Shown: in pieces, positions 1 to 9,591 of the stretch
How the letters are laid out: each line of letters opens with the position of its first letter
Numbering within the stretch: the first letter of the stretch is position 1
Origin: CBFDCQ01 sp965603355
Lineage (GTDB): Bacteria > Hydrogenedentota > CAZGCA01 > CBFDCQ01
Length of the DNA: 64,000 nucleotides
Assembly: GCA_965603355.1 (NCBI GenBank)
Contig: CBFDCQ010000004.1
Span: forward strand, 1 to 64,000
Reading direction: 5' to 3'
Program-made: the position numbers and the translations under genes
Notes under the pieces: model-generated
What the model saw: only the letters and a program-made list of their open reading frames with translations
Told to the model about the DNA's origin: nothing
The model's database searches: none

Positions 1-42
1 CGTCTGGAGGTGAAACGTTACACACCACATCCTCACCAAAGA

Positions 43-209
43 CTTGCCACGGAGAGCACAGAGGACACTGAGATAGGCGCCTCATGTCGTCATTGCGAGC
101 GACCGGAGGGAGGCGCGGCAATCTCGCCTTCGGCGGGCAGGCAAGAATGCCTGCCCTACCATCTTTCTCTCTCTAGCGGGCGGTGGGACAGACATTCCTG
201 TCTGTTACA
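43..209. repeat. cluster of dispersed intergenic repeats
   Basis: Three repeat families sit side by side. Positions 43-75 hold a 'GCCACGGAGAGCACAGAGGA' motif with a related copy at 63462-63492. Positions 90-124 hold a 35-base element whose inverted copy lies at 1650-1683 beyond the next gene. Short palindromes of the types 'gcaggcaagaatgcctgccctacc' and 'ggacagacattcctgtctgt' follow near 133-156 and 178-209. The long open frame that runs through this stretch from position 10 is not credible as coding because it consists of these repeats. Confidence 0.75.
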
Positions 210-321
210 GTGCGAGTCTTTGACACGAGGCGGGCCTTCCTTTCTGCCGGTCCTTGTGAGAGCCAAGCAGCTACACGCGACTGAAAAGGCGCTTTTTTCC
301 AGGAAGGTTTCCCCGGAATTG

Positions 322-352
322 TTGAATAATTTGCGCGGATTTGGTGTATATT
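322..352 (+). promoter_or_regulatory. possible promoter for the 412 gene
   Basis: A TTGAAT (322-327) and a TATATT (347-352) are separated by 19 bases, about 55 bases ahead of the ATG at 412. The spacing is long for a sigma-70 promoter, so this is tentative. Confidence 0.35.
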
Positions 353-411
353 ATCTGGTGAGGATCAACGGCACGGAGACGACGTTCGGCTGTGAGGAGC
401 GAGGTGGTATC

Positions 412-1623
412 ATGTCGAAGATACGTGCAATTGCGGTCATGTTGGGAGTCTTCGCCGTCGCGGCGTCTGGGTGCAGACAGCTGCCGACCAGACCGGTGCC
501 GGGCGTAGACGTTCCTTTCATTATATCGCTCTCGGTTTGCGAAGGGGATGTCCTTTTGGGCAAGGCTGGAATTCCCGATGGCACGCAGTGCGTCTGGTCA
601 TATGATGTGAAAACGGCAGACTTCAAGGTGCTTCTGCGGCAAAGCACGATCGGTCTCCTAGCTGGCAGCAGTCCTGACAGCTTAATCTATCTGCTAATAC
701 AACCATCGGACGACCTGCCGACCGGCTACTACACAACAGGTCCTGAGGAAGGGACCTTATTGCGGCTGCCGCCTTTCCTACCCATGGACGATCCGGACAG
801 CGAGTCGAGCGTCTGGATCGTGGGACCTGTGCAGGGGACAAGTTACTATCTGGCAGATATAACCACGCTCGAGGGGGATAATAGGTATGAACTGTGGGAC
901 ATGCGGCAACTCTCTCTAGTGGCCAGCTTCGAGACACACAGCAAGGATCCGCGCCACGCCTTTGACTATTTGGCTCGACCAGGGGGCGTATCGCATGCAT
1001 TCGGGCCGGATGAGAACCTGTTTCTTGTTGTGGAATCCGACGTTAACTGGGAATACACGCTTCTTGTGAGGGTGTTCAGCATAGAACCATTTCGCGAGAT
1101 CGGCCGGCTGCCAGCTGGAATGATGGCAATGTGCAGGCCAGGTTCAGCGCCGGAAGAGGTGCGGCTTATTCTGTACGAACCGAACCTGGCTATCGCGAGC
1201 CTTGTGTGTTCCCCTAAAGGGGACGATTATGATGTCACGATAGAACTCATCGACGTTCTGGGCAGACGGGGATCCAATGTCACGTGGGTTGATTGCGCTG
1301 ACGACCTGAAGTTGTGGAGCACGAGTGACCCACCTGAGGTCCGGATTGCCAGGTTCGGACAAGAGGATGGCGAGGAGGTTATCGCGGGGCCCATTGAGAT
1401 AGAGTTGTGGGGTTTCGACGTCAACGACGAGGGAACGCTACTGGTAACACCTGCTGGTTCCAACAGGTTTGCCATATGGTCCATTGATTTTCCCCAGATC
1501 GAGCGGGTGACGGAATGCGAGTTAGTCTATGAACCGAAATCGGACGAACTGAGGATCAGCACGCTGGATCCACGGGAACTCGAGCAGACTTCCGGGCAAG
1601 CGGAGGCTGAGCAAGCCAACTGA
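412..1623 (+). CDS. putative secreted lipoprotein, beta-propeller-like
   Basis: Predicted 403-residue exported lipoprotein of unknown function. The open frame extends upstream to position 10, but the ATG at 412 is the right start: a GAGGTGG ribosome site lies just ahead, and the protein then begins with a signal peptide (MSKIRAIAVMLGVFAVAASG) followed by cysteine 21 in a lipobox-like context with Ala at -3. The rest is rich in short beta-type segments with recurring Trp and Asp-containing turns, such as 'YELWDMRQLSLVASFE' and 'FAIWSIDFPQIERVTE'. That pattern suggests a WD/YncE-like propeller, but no family can be named. It stands alone between two inverted copies of a dispersed repeat, so it may be an accessory gene. 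Confidence 0.7.
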   Translation: MSKIRAIAVMLGVFAVAASGCRQLPTRPVPGVDVPFIISLSVCEGDVLLGKAGIPDGTQCVWSYDVKTADFKVLLRQSTIGLLAGSSPDSLIYLLIQPSDDLPTGYYTTGPEEGTLLRLPPFLPMDDPDSESSVWIVGPVQGTSYYLADITTLEGDNRYELWDMRQLSLVASFETHSKDPRHAFDYLARPGGVSHAFGPDENLFLVVESDVNWEYTLLVRVFSIEPFREIGRLPAGMMAMCRPGSAPEEVRLILYEPNLAIASLVCSPKGDDYDVTIELIDVLGRRGSNVTWVDCADDLKLWSTSDPPEVRIARFGQEDGEEVIAGPIEIELWGFDVNDEGTLLVTPAGSNRFAIWSIDFPQIERVTECELVYEPKSDELRISTLDPRELEQTSGQAEAEQAN

Positions 1624-1649
1624 GTTAACCTAGCTCACTGCGCCATAGC

Positions 1650-1776
1650 AGATTGCCGCGCTCCCTTCGGTCGCTCGCAATGACAACGATTATTGCGGGT
1701 AGGGGCACGATTCATCGTGCCCGAAAGGGCGAGAGTCCGTGGGCCATGCGGGTTTGATGAATCAAACCCCTACGTG
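1650..1776. repeat. dispersed repeats downstream of the lipoprotein gene
   Basis: Positions 1650-1683 are an inverted copy of the element at 90-124. Two short palindromes with 'gtaggggcacgattcatcgt' and 'gggtttgatgaatcaaaccc' cores follow. They belong to the same class of GTAGGGGC-flanked palindromes found at many gene ends in this window. Confidence 0.75.
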
Positions 1777-1819
1777 TGATCGGCAGAGTACCCGTCTGTG
1801 AGCGGAGGGCTCGGTTCTC

Positions 1820-1848
1820 TTGACAGTCGTGTGGCAAGGTGATATCTT
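1820..1848 (+). promoter_or_regulatory. sigma-70-type promoter for the 1918 gene
   Basis: TTGACA (1820-1825) and TATCTT (1843-1848) are separated by 17 bases, giving a predicted start near 1855 and a leader of about 60 bases. Confidence 0.65.
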
Positions 1849-1917
1849 GATTTGGCGGAACGGTGAATAACCTTACAGCATTCCAGTGTACGTCGGGGCA
1901 GGAATAGGAGGTGAAGC

Positions 1918-2349
1918 ATGAAATCCGGAAAGTGGGCGATTCTGTGCGGCGTGGCGGTGGTGGTACTGGCGCTCGGTGCCGGTTGCGCGAGGCAGCGGTT
2001 GGCGATGATGGACGCCAGAAGCGACCCGGCGAAGCTCTCTCCGGGTGACGAAGGGCTTGTCTGCGTGCTAGTCTTGGACACGCAGGCAGTCGTCGCGGCG
2101 GTAACGGCCTCGGTGAGGGAGTATCCGACAATGGTCGTCGATCTCAACGATAATGGCGAAGAGGGCGACAAAGTTGCCGGCGACGGCGTTTGGTCGTTCG
2201 CTATAGAAGTTCCCGAGGCGGCGTCTGCCGGTGTGTACAACTGGGATTTCGCTGCGTACGACGCTAACGGCAATCCGGTGAAGGTTACCACGGAGGAAGG
2301 GGCCGAGGAGTCGCTTACCGCCGAGACGGCCGTCGAGATCTTATACTGA
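1918..2349 (+). CDS. small lipoprotein with an extracellular beta-sandwich-like domain
   Basis: A 143-residue predicted lipoprotein. An AGGAGGTG ribosome site precedes the ATG. The first 23 residues form a signal peptide ending in 'ALGAGC', with the cysteine as the likely lipidation site. The remainder has the pattern 'VVDLNDNGEEGDKVAGDGVW' followed by 'AGVYNWDFAAYDANGN'. This is the acidic, Gly-rich 'DLNDNG..GD..AGDGVW' signature of choice-of-anchor X or Ig-like modules that sit C-terminally in surface proteins of environmental bacteria. Here the domain is nearly the whole protein. The gene has its own promoter and is followed by a terminator, so it is probably monocistronic. The specific function is unknown. 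Confidence 0.75.
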   Translation: MKSGKWAILCGVAVVVLALGAGCARQRLAMMDARSDPAKLSPGDEGLVCVLVLDTQAVVAAVTASVREYPTMVVDLNDNGEEGDKVAGDGVWSFAIEVPEAASAGVYNWDFAAYDANGNPVKVTTEEGAEESLTAETAVEILY

Positions 2350-2398
2350 CCACCCTAACCGGTGCGTTGATGATAGCTTAGTGTTTGGGAGTTGAGAG

Positions 2399-2438
2399 TC
2401 CGTTCGCTGTTGTTAGCAGTGGGCGGATTTCTTTTTTT
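2399..2438 (+). terminator. rho-independent terminator
   Basis: An imperfect stem (2399-2409 with 2417-2427, some G-U pairs) is followed by a T-rich tract 'tttctttttttg'. It lies about 50 bases past the stop of the 1918 gene. Confidence 0.65.
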
Positions 2439-2485
2439 GACGGTCGGCTGGCTGACTGGCTGACCGTATCGTGGAGTCCGCCGTC

Positions 2486-5400
2486 CTAAGCCTCACTCGG
2501 TATCTCCGGCGGGAGGACGGCTGACTTCCTGGAGCGGAAGCGCGCGACCATCTCCTCGGCGATCGTGTAGACCGTCGGTATGAGGATCAGTGTGATCAGG
2601 GTGGATACGAGCAACCCGCCGATCACCACTCGCGCAAGCGGCGCCTGCAGCTCGCCGCCTTCGCCCAAACCGAGCGCCAGCGGCGTGAGAGCGAGTGCGG
2701 TCGTGAGCGTCGTCATGAGTATCGGGCGCAACCTTCGTCGACCGGCTTCCTCGACAGCCTCGCGCAGCGGCATACTGTGCTTGCGGCGCAGCAGGTTCAC
2801 GTAGTCGACAAGTACAATAGCGTTGTTGACCACTATTCCCGCGAGCACGATCACGCCCATCATTGACTGCATGTTGAGCGTCGTGTCGGTCAGCACGAGC
2901 GTGAGGATCACACCGACCAGCGCGAACGGTATCGAGAACATGATTATCAGCGGGTGGAGCAGCGACTCGAACTGCGCCGCCATCACCATGTACACGAGCA
3001 CAACCGCAAGCACGAGCGCCAGAAGCAGCGCTGCCATAGCCTCCTGCTGGTCCTCATACTCCCCTCCATACACCAGCGAGAAGTCTGTCGGCAGCGGCAT
3101 CTCGTTCAGCACCCTCCGGACATCCCGCATCACGTTGCCGAGCTTGGCCTTCGGCCCGAGGTTGGCCAGGACCTGAAGGGAACGTTCCTGGTCGACGCGT
3201 TCAATGCGCACGGGACCTGTCTGCCGCTCGAGCGTGACGAAGTTGCTCACCGGCACGCGTTGGCCCCGAGGCGTTACCACCCAGAGGGTGCGCAGGTCGA
3301 ACAGCCGCAGCCTATCCTCTTCGCGTAACCGGACGCGCACATCGTACTCGTCGCCCGCTTCGCGGTACATTGTCGCTATCTCGCCTCCGAGAGAGGTGCG
3401 AAGCGTTCGGGCGATCTCCGATACGCTGAACCCGAACTCGCCGGCTTTATCGCGGTCGATCTTGAGCTCAACTTCGGGGCGCCCGCGGCTTATGCTCAGG
3501 TTTGGGTCCACTATGCCCGGGACCTCTTCGAGCGCCCGACGGACATCCTCAGCGATGCGCAACGCTTCCTCGCGCTCAAATCCGCGTATGTCTATCGCGA
3601 TCCTCGAACCTTCCGGTTGCATCATTTTGAAAATGAACAACCCGCCGCCGGCGGAAGTCCGCACGATGAGTCCCGGGATATTGCCGAGCTTCTCTCGCAG
3701 GAGTTGCGCTATCTCCTCGCTGGACTGCTCCCTCTTATCGAGGTCAACGAGCTTGATGCGCAAAGAACCTGTGTTTGGATTCCCGCCATGCCACCACTCC
3801 CCTGAGCCAAAACCCGTTCGTACGTTTTGAATGTAGTGCCCTATCTCCTCCTGGACTATAGCCTCAACCTGCGTGAACGCCTCGTCCAGAGCCTCGAGCC
3901 TCGTCCCCGGCGCCATCTCGCCACGCACGTTTACCTCCCCCTCGTCCGTGGCGGGCATGAACTCGAATCCGACAACCCACCCCAGCGGGATTACTGCCAA
4001 GAAGATAACTGCTCCGCCGAAGATAACCAGCTTGCGATGGCCGAGCGCGAAGTGCAGCATTCTGCGATAGACCTCGTCAGCACGATTGAAACCGGCCTCG
4101 CTTACGCGGTAGATCTTGTGCAGCAGACTTTCTTTGCCGTTGGGGTCCGGCCGCTCTATCCTGAGAGCCTTCCGGCTCAGCATTGGAATAAGGGTGAGAG
4201 CGACCAGAAGGGAACAGCTCAAGCTGAACGCGACCACGTAGGCGAGCTGTCCGAACATCACCCTTGCCGTTCCGGAGACGAAGACCAGCGGGAGGAACAC
4301 GACCAGAGTCGTGAGGGTTGAGGCGATAATAGCCGCTGTAACCTCGCCGCTGCCCGTGAGCGCGGATTCACGTGCCCTTTCTCCTGCCTCGCGGTGTCGG
4401 AAGATGTTCTCGAGCACAACAATGCTGTTGTCCACGAGCAGCCCTATCCCCAGCGCCAGACCGCCGAACGAGACAATGTTCAGGGTGAACCCGCCGAAAT
4501 AGATCAGTGAGAACGAGGCCAACACTGAAATAGGAATCGCAGTGGCAATGATCAGAGTGGAGCGGAGGTTCCGCAGAAAGACGAGCAGCACCACCACCGC
4601 CAGGACCGCTCCATAGAGCGCTGCCGTACGGACGTTAGCGATCGACTCTCTGATATACTCCGCGGAATCGAACAGTGGCACGATCTGAATTTGTTGATAA
4701 TCGCGTTCGATACGCGCGATTTCCTTATAAACGGCGTCGGCTACCTGGACGGTGTTGCTTCCGGACTGTTTGGCAACCTGGAGCGTGATGCCCGGCTGCC
4801 CGTTGATACGTATGACCTGGCGCAGCTCCTCAAACCCGTCCACGATCTCCGCGACATCCTTCAGGTACGTGGGCACACCGTTGCGCGTGGCGACGACTAT
4901 CTGCCCAAGCTCTTCGATCGAGTCGAGCTGTCCCCGCGTGCGCACGAGCAAATCCATGTCTCCCTCGTCAACCTCGCCGGCAGGCAGGTCGAGGTTCTCG
5001 GCACGAATCGCCTGGGCGACGTTTCGCGATGACAACCCTAACGCGACCAGCTTCTCCCTGATAAGGTTGACCTGTATCTCGCGGCGGTACCCACCGCTGA
5101 CGCCCGCCGATGCGACTCCCGGCACTCGTTCCAGCCTGTACTTCAGTGTATGTTCGGCGAGGTACCGCAGGTCTAAGGGGTCCATTCCTCCCGAGAGCCC
5201 AAAGAAGAGTATCGGTATCATATTGAAATCGAACTTGTATAACACGGGCGGGTCAACGTCGTCCGGCAACATTTCACGGAGCCGATCGAGGCGTTCGCGA
5301 ACGTCGTTAGTGACCTCGTCAAGGTTGGTACCCCACGTGAACAGAAGCGTTATCTGCGCGCTTTCCTCCTGCGAGATGGACTGGATCTTCTCAACGTTGC

Positions 5401-5623
5401 TGACGGAGCCCATTGCCTCCTCAAGGGGTCGGGTAACGAGCGTCTCGATCTCCTCCGGAGCGGCACCCTCATACCTGACCACCACAGTCAAAGCGGGATA
5501 GGTGATGTCGGGCATCAGGTCGATAGGAAGACGGCTGAGCGATACGGCGCTCACCACTATGATGATCAGAAACGCCATCACCGTGGTAACGGGTCTGTCA
5601 ACGGCTATTTGGGTGAGTTTCAT
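2486..5623 (-). CDS. RND efflux transporter permease (HAE1/AcrB-like)
   Basis: Inner-membrane proton-driven pump subunit, 1045 residues, the usual length for the family. It starts with the typical first membrane helix and 'RLPIDLMPDITYPALTV' motif. The large periplasmic loop follows, then the TM4 motif 'GLLVDNSIVVLENI' with Asp398-Asn399 where AcrB has Asp-Asp, and near the end 'GIVVNNAIVLVDYVN'. The DN pair is common in HAE-type pumps outside Proteobacteria. The substrate cannot be read from sequence: drugs, lipids and bile-salt-like amphiphiles are all possible, and CzcA-type metal motifs are not evident. It starts 9 bases after the adaptor gene stops and is co-transcribed with it. No outer-membrane TolC-type gene is nearby. 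Confidence 0.93.
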   Translation of the reverse strand: MKLTQIAVDRPVTTVMAFLIIIVVSAVSLSRLPIDLMPDITYPALTVVVRYEGAAPEEIETLVTRPLEEAMGSVSNVEKIQSISQEESAQITLLFTWGTNLDEVTNDVRERLDRLREMLPDDVDPPVLYKFDFNMIPILFFGLSGGMDPLDLRYLAEHTLKYRLERVPGVASAGVSGGYRREIQVNLIREKLVALGLSSRNVAQAIRAENLDLPAGEVDEGDMDLLVRTRGQLDSIEELGQIVVATRNGVPTYLKDVAEIVDGFEELRQVIRINGQPGITLQVAKQSGSNTVQVADAVYKEIARIERDYQQIQIVPLFDSAEYIRESIANVRTAALYGAVLAVVVLLVFLRNLRSTLIIATAIPISVLASFSLIYFGGFTLNIVSFGGLALGIGLLVDNSIVVLENIFRHREAGERARESALTGSGEVTAAIIASTLTTLVVFLPLVFVSGTARVMFGQLAYVVAFSLSCSLLVALTLIPMLSRKALRIERPDPNGKESLLHKIYRVSEAGFNRADEVYRRMLHFALGHRKLVIFGGAVIFLAVIPLGWVVGFEFMPATDEGEVNVRGEMAPGTRLEALDEAFTQVEAIVQEEIGHYIQNVRTGFGSGEWWHGGNPNTGSLRIKLVDLDKREQSSEEIAQLLREKLGNIPGLIVRTSAGGGLFIFKMMQPEGSRIAIDIRGFEREEALRIAEDVRRALEEVPGIVDPNLSISRGRPEVELKIDRDKAGEFGFSVSEIARTLRTSLGGEIATMYREAGDEYDVRVRLREEDRLRLFDLRTLWVVTPRGQRVPVSNFVTLERQTGPVRIERVDQERSLQVLANLGPKAKLGNVMRDVRRVLNEMPLPTDFSLVYGGEYEDQQEAMAALLLALVLAVVLVYMVMAAQFESLLHPLIIMFSIPFALVGVILTLVLTDTTLNMQSMMGVIVLAGIVVNNAIVLVDYVNLLRRKHSMPLREAVEEAGRRRLRPILMTTLTTALALTPLALGLGEGGELQAPLARVVIGGLLVSTLITLILIPTVYTIAEEMVARFRSRKSAVLPPEIPSEA

Positions 5624-5632
5624 AGGAAGACG

Positions 5633-6820
5633 TTAGGTGGCCTCTGAAGGTTCCTCTTCACTTGACGCGTGTCGGACGGGATCGCCGTCCTTCACGACAT
5701 ACTGTCCCTTGGTTACAACGAGTTCGCCTTCTTCGAGGCCGTCGATTACTTCAACGTAGCCCTCGCCGATGATCCCGAGCGTCACGTGCGTAGTCTGTGC
5801 CACGTCCTCTACGACGCGGAGGACATCGGTCTGACCGTTGAGGCGTATCAGCGCCTCTTCCGGGACGAGCAGGGCGTCGGCTTTCTCGCGGGCGACGAGG
5901 AGGACATCCGCGTACATACCCGGACGCAGCGCGCCTTCGGCGTTCGGCACAACAAGCTCGGCCAGGATAGTCCGCGTGGTAACGTCAACCGTGGGTGCAA
6001 TCCGTTTGACGCGCGCCTGATATTCGACGTCACCGGCTCCAACCTTCACGGCGGCGAGACCATCAACCTGGAGGAGCGATATGTCGTTTTCGGGCACGTT
6101 GACGACCACTATGGCTGGATTCGTACTGACGATGGTACACAGCGGCGTTGTAGGCGATACGAGCGTACCGGCGTCTACTCGCCGTTTGTCAACGTAGCCG
6201 CTCATCTGCGCCGCGATACGCGTGTTCTCGAGGTTGATCTGCGCCTCACTGAGCGCCGCTCGTGTGCGAGCCACATCAGCCTCGGCAAAATCGACATCCG
6301 CGCTGGCGCCGTCGCGCTGCGCCGCCGAAAGGTCCAACTGCTGCTCCGGCGTCAGACCGTCATTAACCAGCGACTCGGTTCTGGTGTACTCGCGCTCGGC
6401 CGACACCAGGTTGATACGGCTCCGTGCGAGCTTCGCTTCCGCGAGCTTCAGGTTCGCCTTTGCCTGTTCCAGGCGCTGAACGAACTCCGCATCGTCGATG
6501 GTCGCCAGAATGTCGCCCTTCGACACGGAATCGCCGATGTCGACCCCAATGCTCTCGAGAATGCCGGTTACCTTGGGCAGAACGGTAACGGAGTCGTACG
6601 CCTCGACGGAGCCCACGTACCGTACGGTCTCGCGAACCGGGCCGCGCCCGACCTCTCCGACTTCCACGCTAACTGCGAGCTGCTTCGGGGGTTGCGGCGG
6701 CGGAGCCTCAGAGGTGCGCTTCTCGTGTATCCTGATTGCCACAACGGCCGCGGCCGCCCCGGCCACCATCGCCAGAACATGAGATACAACCAAGATAAGG
6801 ACTATAGATTGCTTCTTCAT
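5633..6820 (-). CDS. RND efflux periplasmic adaptor (membrane fusion protein)
   Basis: Periplasmic adaptor linking the RND pump to an outer-membrane channel, 395 residues from the ATG at 6820. That start is favoured over an open frame reaching 6997 because it opens directly with the membrane anchor 'MKKQSIVLILVVSHVLAMVA' and has an AGGTGT site ahead. Order of parts: N-terminal anchor, lipoyl/barrel-sandwich half ('GSVEAYDSVTVLPKVTGIL', about 60-90), an alpha-hairpin coiled coil (about 105-195), the second lipoyl half ('AQMSGYVDKRRVDAGT'), and a beta-barrel with a membrane-proximal domain ('LRPGMYADVLL'). It is the first gene of a two-gene operon with the pump and lies under a strong promoter. 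Confidence 0.93.
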   Translation of the reverse strand: MKKQSIVLILVVSHVLAMVAGAAAAVVAIRIHEKRTSEAPPPQPPKQLAVSVEVGEVGRGPVRETVRYVGSVEAYDSVTVLPKVTGILESIGVDIGDSVSKGDILATIDDAEFVQRLEQAKANLKLAEAKLARSRINLVSAEREYTRTESLVNDGLTPEQQLDLSAAQRDGASADVDFAEADVARTRAALSEAQINLENTRIAAQMSGYVDKRRVDAGTLVSPTTPLCTIVSTNPAIVVVNVPENDISLLQVDGLAAVKVGAGDVEYQARVKRIAPTVDVTTRTILAELVVPNAEGALRPGMYADVLLVAREKADALLVPEEALIRLNGQTDVLRVVEDVAQTTHVTLGIIGEGYVEVIDGLEEGELVVTKGQYVVKDGDPVRHASSEEEPSEAT

Positions 6821-6932
6821 TCGACACACCTGCACTTCCGGCTCGTCACAGCGGAAAATTGCTACGTAAGGTGCAATACTAGTTATGTTTAGGGCCGACG
6901 ACGTATCGGACCCTGAGGTTACGTCGCATGCG

Positions 6933-6961
6933 ATAATACCACGCATTGCGGCCTTTGTCAA
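6933..6961 (-). promoter_or_regulatory. sigma-70-type promoter for the RND operon
   Basis: Read on the minus strand: TTGACA (6961-6956), 17 bases, TATTAT (6938-6933). It lies about 110 bases ahead of the adaptor start and is close to consensus. Confidence 0.75.
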
Positions 6962-7078
6962 CAAATAGGACCAGCGCTGTGATTGCACGGTTCGCAACTA
7001 TAGCAGCGAGATCACCGCATACGGGGTACCGCCGGATCAAGTCAGAAGGTAAGTGTGTAGTGCATTACCGGGCCGTCC

Positions 7079-9292
7079 TTAGACGTACCAGTTGTCGAGC
7101 TCGAACTTTAGCGTCGGCACTTGCAGGCTTACCGGGCCGCGACTCGGGCATCGTTCGATCTCGAGCCCGCCGCGCTCCAGAATTACATAGAACGCGATCT
7201 GCTCACCCGGCACGACGCCGAGATCGGCGAAAGGTATGCCCATTTCGACCACGTCAGCTACACAGAACTGCAGGCGCTCGCCGTCGGCATCGGAGCCCGC
7301 CCCTTTTGAATCGCGAAGCGCCGCTCCGGCGCCTTCTTCTCCGACTTCAACAACGATCTCCTTCCCCTCCGGGTGCAGGAACACGACCTTGATGTACGCG
7401 CCGCTATCCAACTCTCGTGCAAGCACATCGTCGCCGTCGATTCTCATGTAGAGGTTTTCCAGGTCGAACCCATAATACACGCTGCTGACGATGCTCTCGG
7501 CTTTGTGCATAATTCCGCCGGTCACCTTGACGTCAAAGAGGCCCGCCGCCAGCCATTCATAATAATTCGTATCCCTGCCGTCAACAACCGGAGTCATCAG
7601 CGCTACGGGTTCCGCCGCCGGCCGCACCTTCGGCGCGGCGATCGGTTCGAACAGTTCCTCCGGCGGTTTCAGTCCGGCAAGTTCATAGACGTTTCGCAGA
7701 TTCTTGCGGAATAACCCATCGAACTCCGCATCGTTCGCCGATGAGTGGTGTTCACCGTACCACCAGTTCCAGTCGCTTCCCTCCGCGACGTAGATCTCCT
7801 CCCACGCTTTCTTGAGGCTCTCGTCCTGCACGTCGCCGTCTGCGCGTTGTTGCCGCCTGACCAGGGCCGTGCGGGCTTCGTCCAGATAGTCCCACGCGAG
7901 ATTTTCCTCATCTCCTCCAATCCAGATGTCGAAATCACCTCGGATCCACGAACCGGGGTGAAGCTTCTGCAGAGTAATTTTCGGCGGGTTCTCCTCGAGA
8001 AACTGTCCAATGGAAACCATTGCAAAGCTGGGTTCCGAGGAGAGTTTTTCGTAGAGCGTATCAAGGAACGGCTGACCGTCGTCCTCATAGTCCTCCCACG
8101 CGTTCTCCCCGTCTAGAATCAGCGATACCAGATGTGGTCCCTCCTCAGTTGCCGTCGCGAGCCTGATTCTGTTGAGGCGGTCGATGAGATCGTCGACAGC
8201 CTTGTCTGCAGGCCACCTATGGTAGGTGAAACTTACAAGATCGCACAGTACTCGGTCCCGGAACACCATCGCCATAGTGTCGCCGTTTGTCTCCACGAGA
8301 TAGGGTCGGTAGAGGAAAGTCGGTGGGTTCTCTCTTCGGGCGCTCGACCTCGGTATATCGGCAATGCCGAGCGAAGCCGCCAACACCTCCTCGCCGCCGG
8401 CCGTCCACTTCAAGCCGTTACGCGCCATAATCCCGACGACTTGGTCGGATACTCCACCCTCCGACGGCCACATACCGGCAGGTTGCCGTCCGAACACTTT
8501 CTTGTGGTAGTCTATTGCTCGTTGTATCTGTGTCTCGACGTCCTCCGGGTACTGCATTCTCACGTGAGGCAGCTGCGTGTCGGGCAGCGCCTCCTGGGCA
8601 ACCAGCGTGTCGCATACCAGCGGCATGATCGGGTGGTAGAAAGCTGTAGAGCTGATTTCTATCTGGCCTCTGTCGAGCGCCTCTTTGTACTTTGGGATGA
8701 CGGAGGCGACTATCGCGGCTTGTTTCTCCAGCACCAGCGCTTTGTCGTCCTCGGTGAAATTCGCGCCCTTGGCAACGAGCCGGCGCAGCTGTTCGTCATC
8801 CCGCCGCATGGATGAGTTTATCCAGGCGAGGTTGAACAGCACCTGGAGGTCGCGAAAATCGGTCACGCTGAATGTCGACGATACCTCGCGGGCTTGAACC
8901 GGCGAGAAGTGGAGACCGCGCTTCTGCAGCAGATCGTTGAACCTCGGAAACGCCTTCACCATGGTGTCCCAGTTCGCCATGAAGAAGTTGTAAAGGATGT
9001 ACTCCTTCTCCTCCTGTTCGAGCAGGTCGGCGTCCTTGCGGGAGAGCTCGAGGAAAGCGTCCGTGGCGTTTCCGGACGCGTAGTCCTCCAACTGCACAAG
9101 TAGAGAGGGGACGAGGTTGAAGGTGACGCGCAGGGAGGGGTAGCGATCGAGCTTCGCGACCATGGTGTAATAGTCCTTTGCCGCGTGCAGCCTCGCCCAC
9201 GGCAAGTGGTACTTGCCGGTCACAAGATCCTTGTAGAGAGGTTGATGCATGTGCCACAGGATGGCAATCGATAGACGGTTCGACCTAGCCAC
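7079..9292 (-). CDS. GH57 family glycoside hydrolase with C-terminal beta domain
   Basis: Probable cytoplasmic alpha-glucan-active enzyme (alpha-amylase or 4-alpha-glucanotransferase type), 737 residues, GTG start with a GGGGG-rich ribosome site. Family GH57 is shown by the N-terminal 'ILWHMHQPLY', 'STAFYHPIMPL', the nucleophile region 'GMWPSEGG' (Glu278) and the acid/base region 'LILDGENAWE' (Asp394). A GH57-type helical segment follows up to about residue 540. The last 170 residues ('YYEWLAAGLFDVKVTGG' to the end) look like a glucodextranase/DOMON-like beta-sandwich, often fused to such enzymes and possibly glycan-binding. No signal peptide is seen, which suggests turnover of internal glycogen-like polymer. 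The gene is monocistronic. Exact specificity cannot be deduced. Confidence 0.9.
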   Translation of the reverse strand: MARSNRLSIAILWHMHQPLYKDLVTGKYHLPWARLHAAKDYYTMVAKLDRYPSLRVTFNLVPSLLVQLEDYASGNATDAFLELSRKDADLLEQEEKEYILYNFFMANWDTMVKAFPRFNDLLQKRGLHFSPVQAREVSSTFSVTDFRDLQVLFNLAWINSSMRRDDEQLRRLVAKGANFTEDDKALVLEKQAAIVASVIPKYKEALDRGQIEISSTAFYHPIMPLVCDTLVAQEALPDTQLPHVRMQYPEDVETQIQRAIDYHKKVFGRQPAGMWPSEGGVSDQVVGIMARNGLKWTAGGEEVLAASLGIADIPRSSARRENPPTFLYRPYLVETNGDTMAMVFRDRVLCDLVSFTYHRWPADKAVDDLIDRLNRIRLATATEEGPHLVSLILDGENAWEDYEDDGQPFLDTLYEKLSSEPSFAMVSIGQFLEENPPKITLQKLHPGSWIRGDFDIWIGGDEENLAWDYLDEARTALVRRQQRADGDVQDESLKKAWEEIYVAEGSDWNWWYGEHHSSANDAEFDGLFRKNLRNVYELAGLKPPEELFEPIAAPKVRPAAEPVALMTPVVDGRDTNYYEWLAAGLFDVKVTGGIMHKAESIVSSVYYGFDLENLYMRIDGDDVLARELDSGAYIKVVFLHPEGKEIVVEVGEEGAGAALRDSKGAGSDADGERLQFCVADVVEMGIPFADLGVVPGEQIAFYVILERGGLEIERCPSRGPVSLQVPTLKFELDNWYV

Positions 9293-9336
9293 TGCTGCGC
9301 CCCCTTTGCAGTTCCATAGTCCATAGAAGTCGCGCT

Positions 9337-9365
9337 ATTATAGCAACGCGACACGGTCGCGTCAA
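9337..9365 (-). promoter_or_regulatory. sigma-70-type promoter for the GH57 gene
   Basis: Minus strand: TTGACG (9365-9360), 17 bases, TATAAT (9342-9337), about 45 bases ahead of the GTG start. Confidence 0.75.
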
Positions 9366-9591
9366 TTTCCGTGACATTCTCACGGCGTTCGGCGCGCCTA
9401 ATTAGGGATTGTCCGCCGAAAAGCCTGGAGATTGCTCTGAATTCAATTCCGAACTCGTTGGACCTCCCGACTCTTCGTCCGAAAGAAACCTCCTTTCGCA
9501 AAATCCAAAGGCCGCTTTTTTGTTGCTTTGCAGGGAGATGTGTGGTATCATTTTTCACTACGCCCGCAGCTAAGAGGGGCAAGGGGGCAAT

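Noticed and set aside
5669..6892. Plus-strand open frame of 407 codons
   Set aside because: Antisense to the RND adaptor, whose domains are unmistakable.
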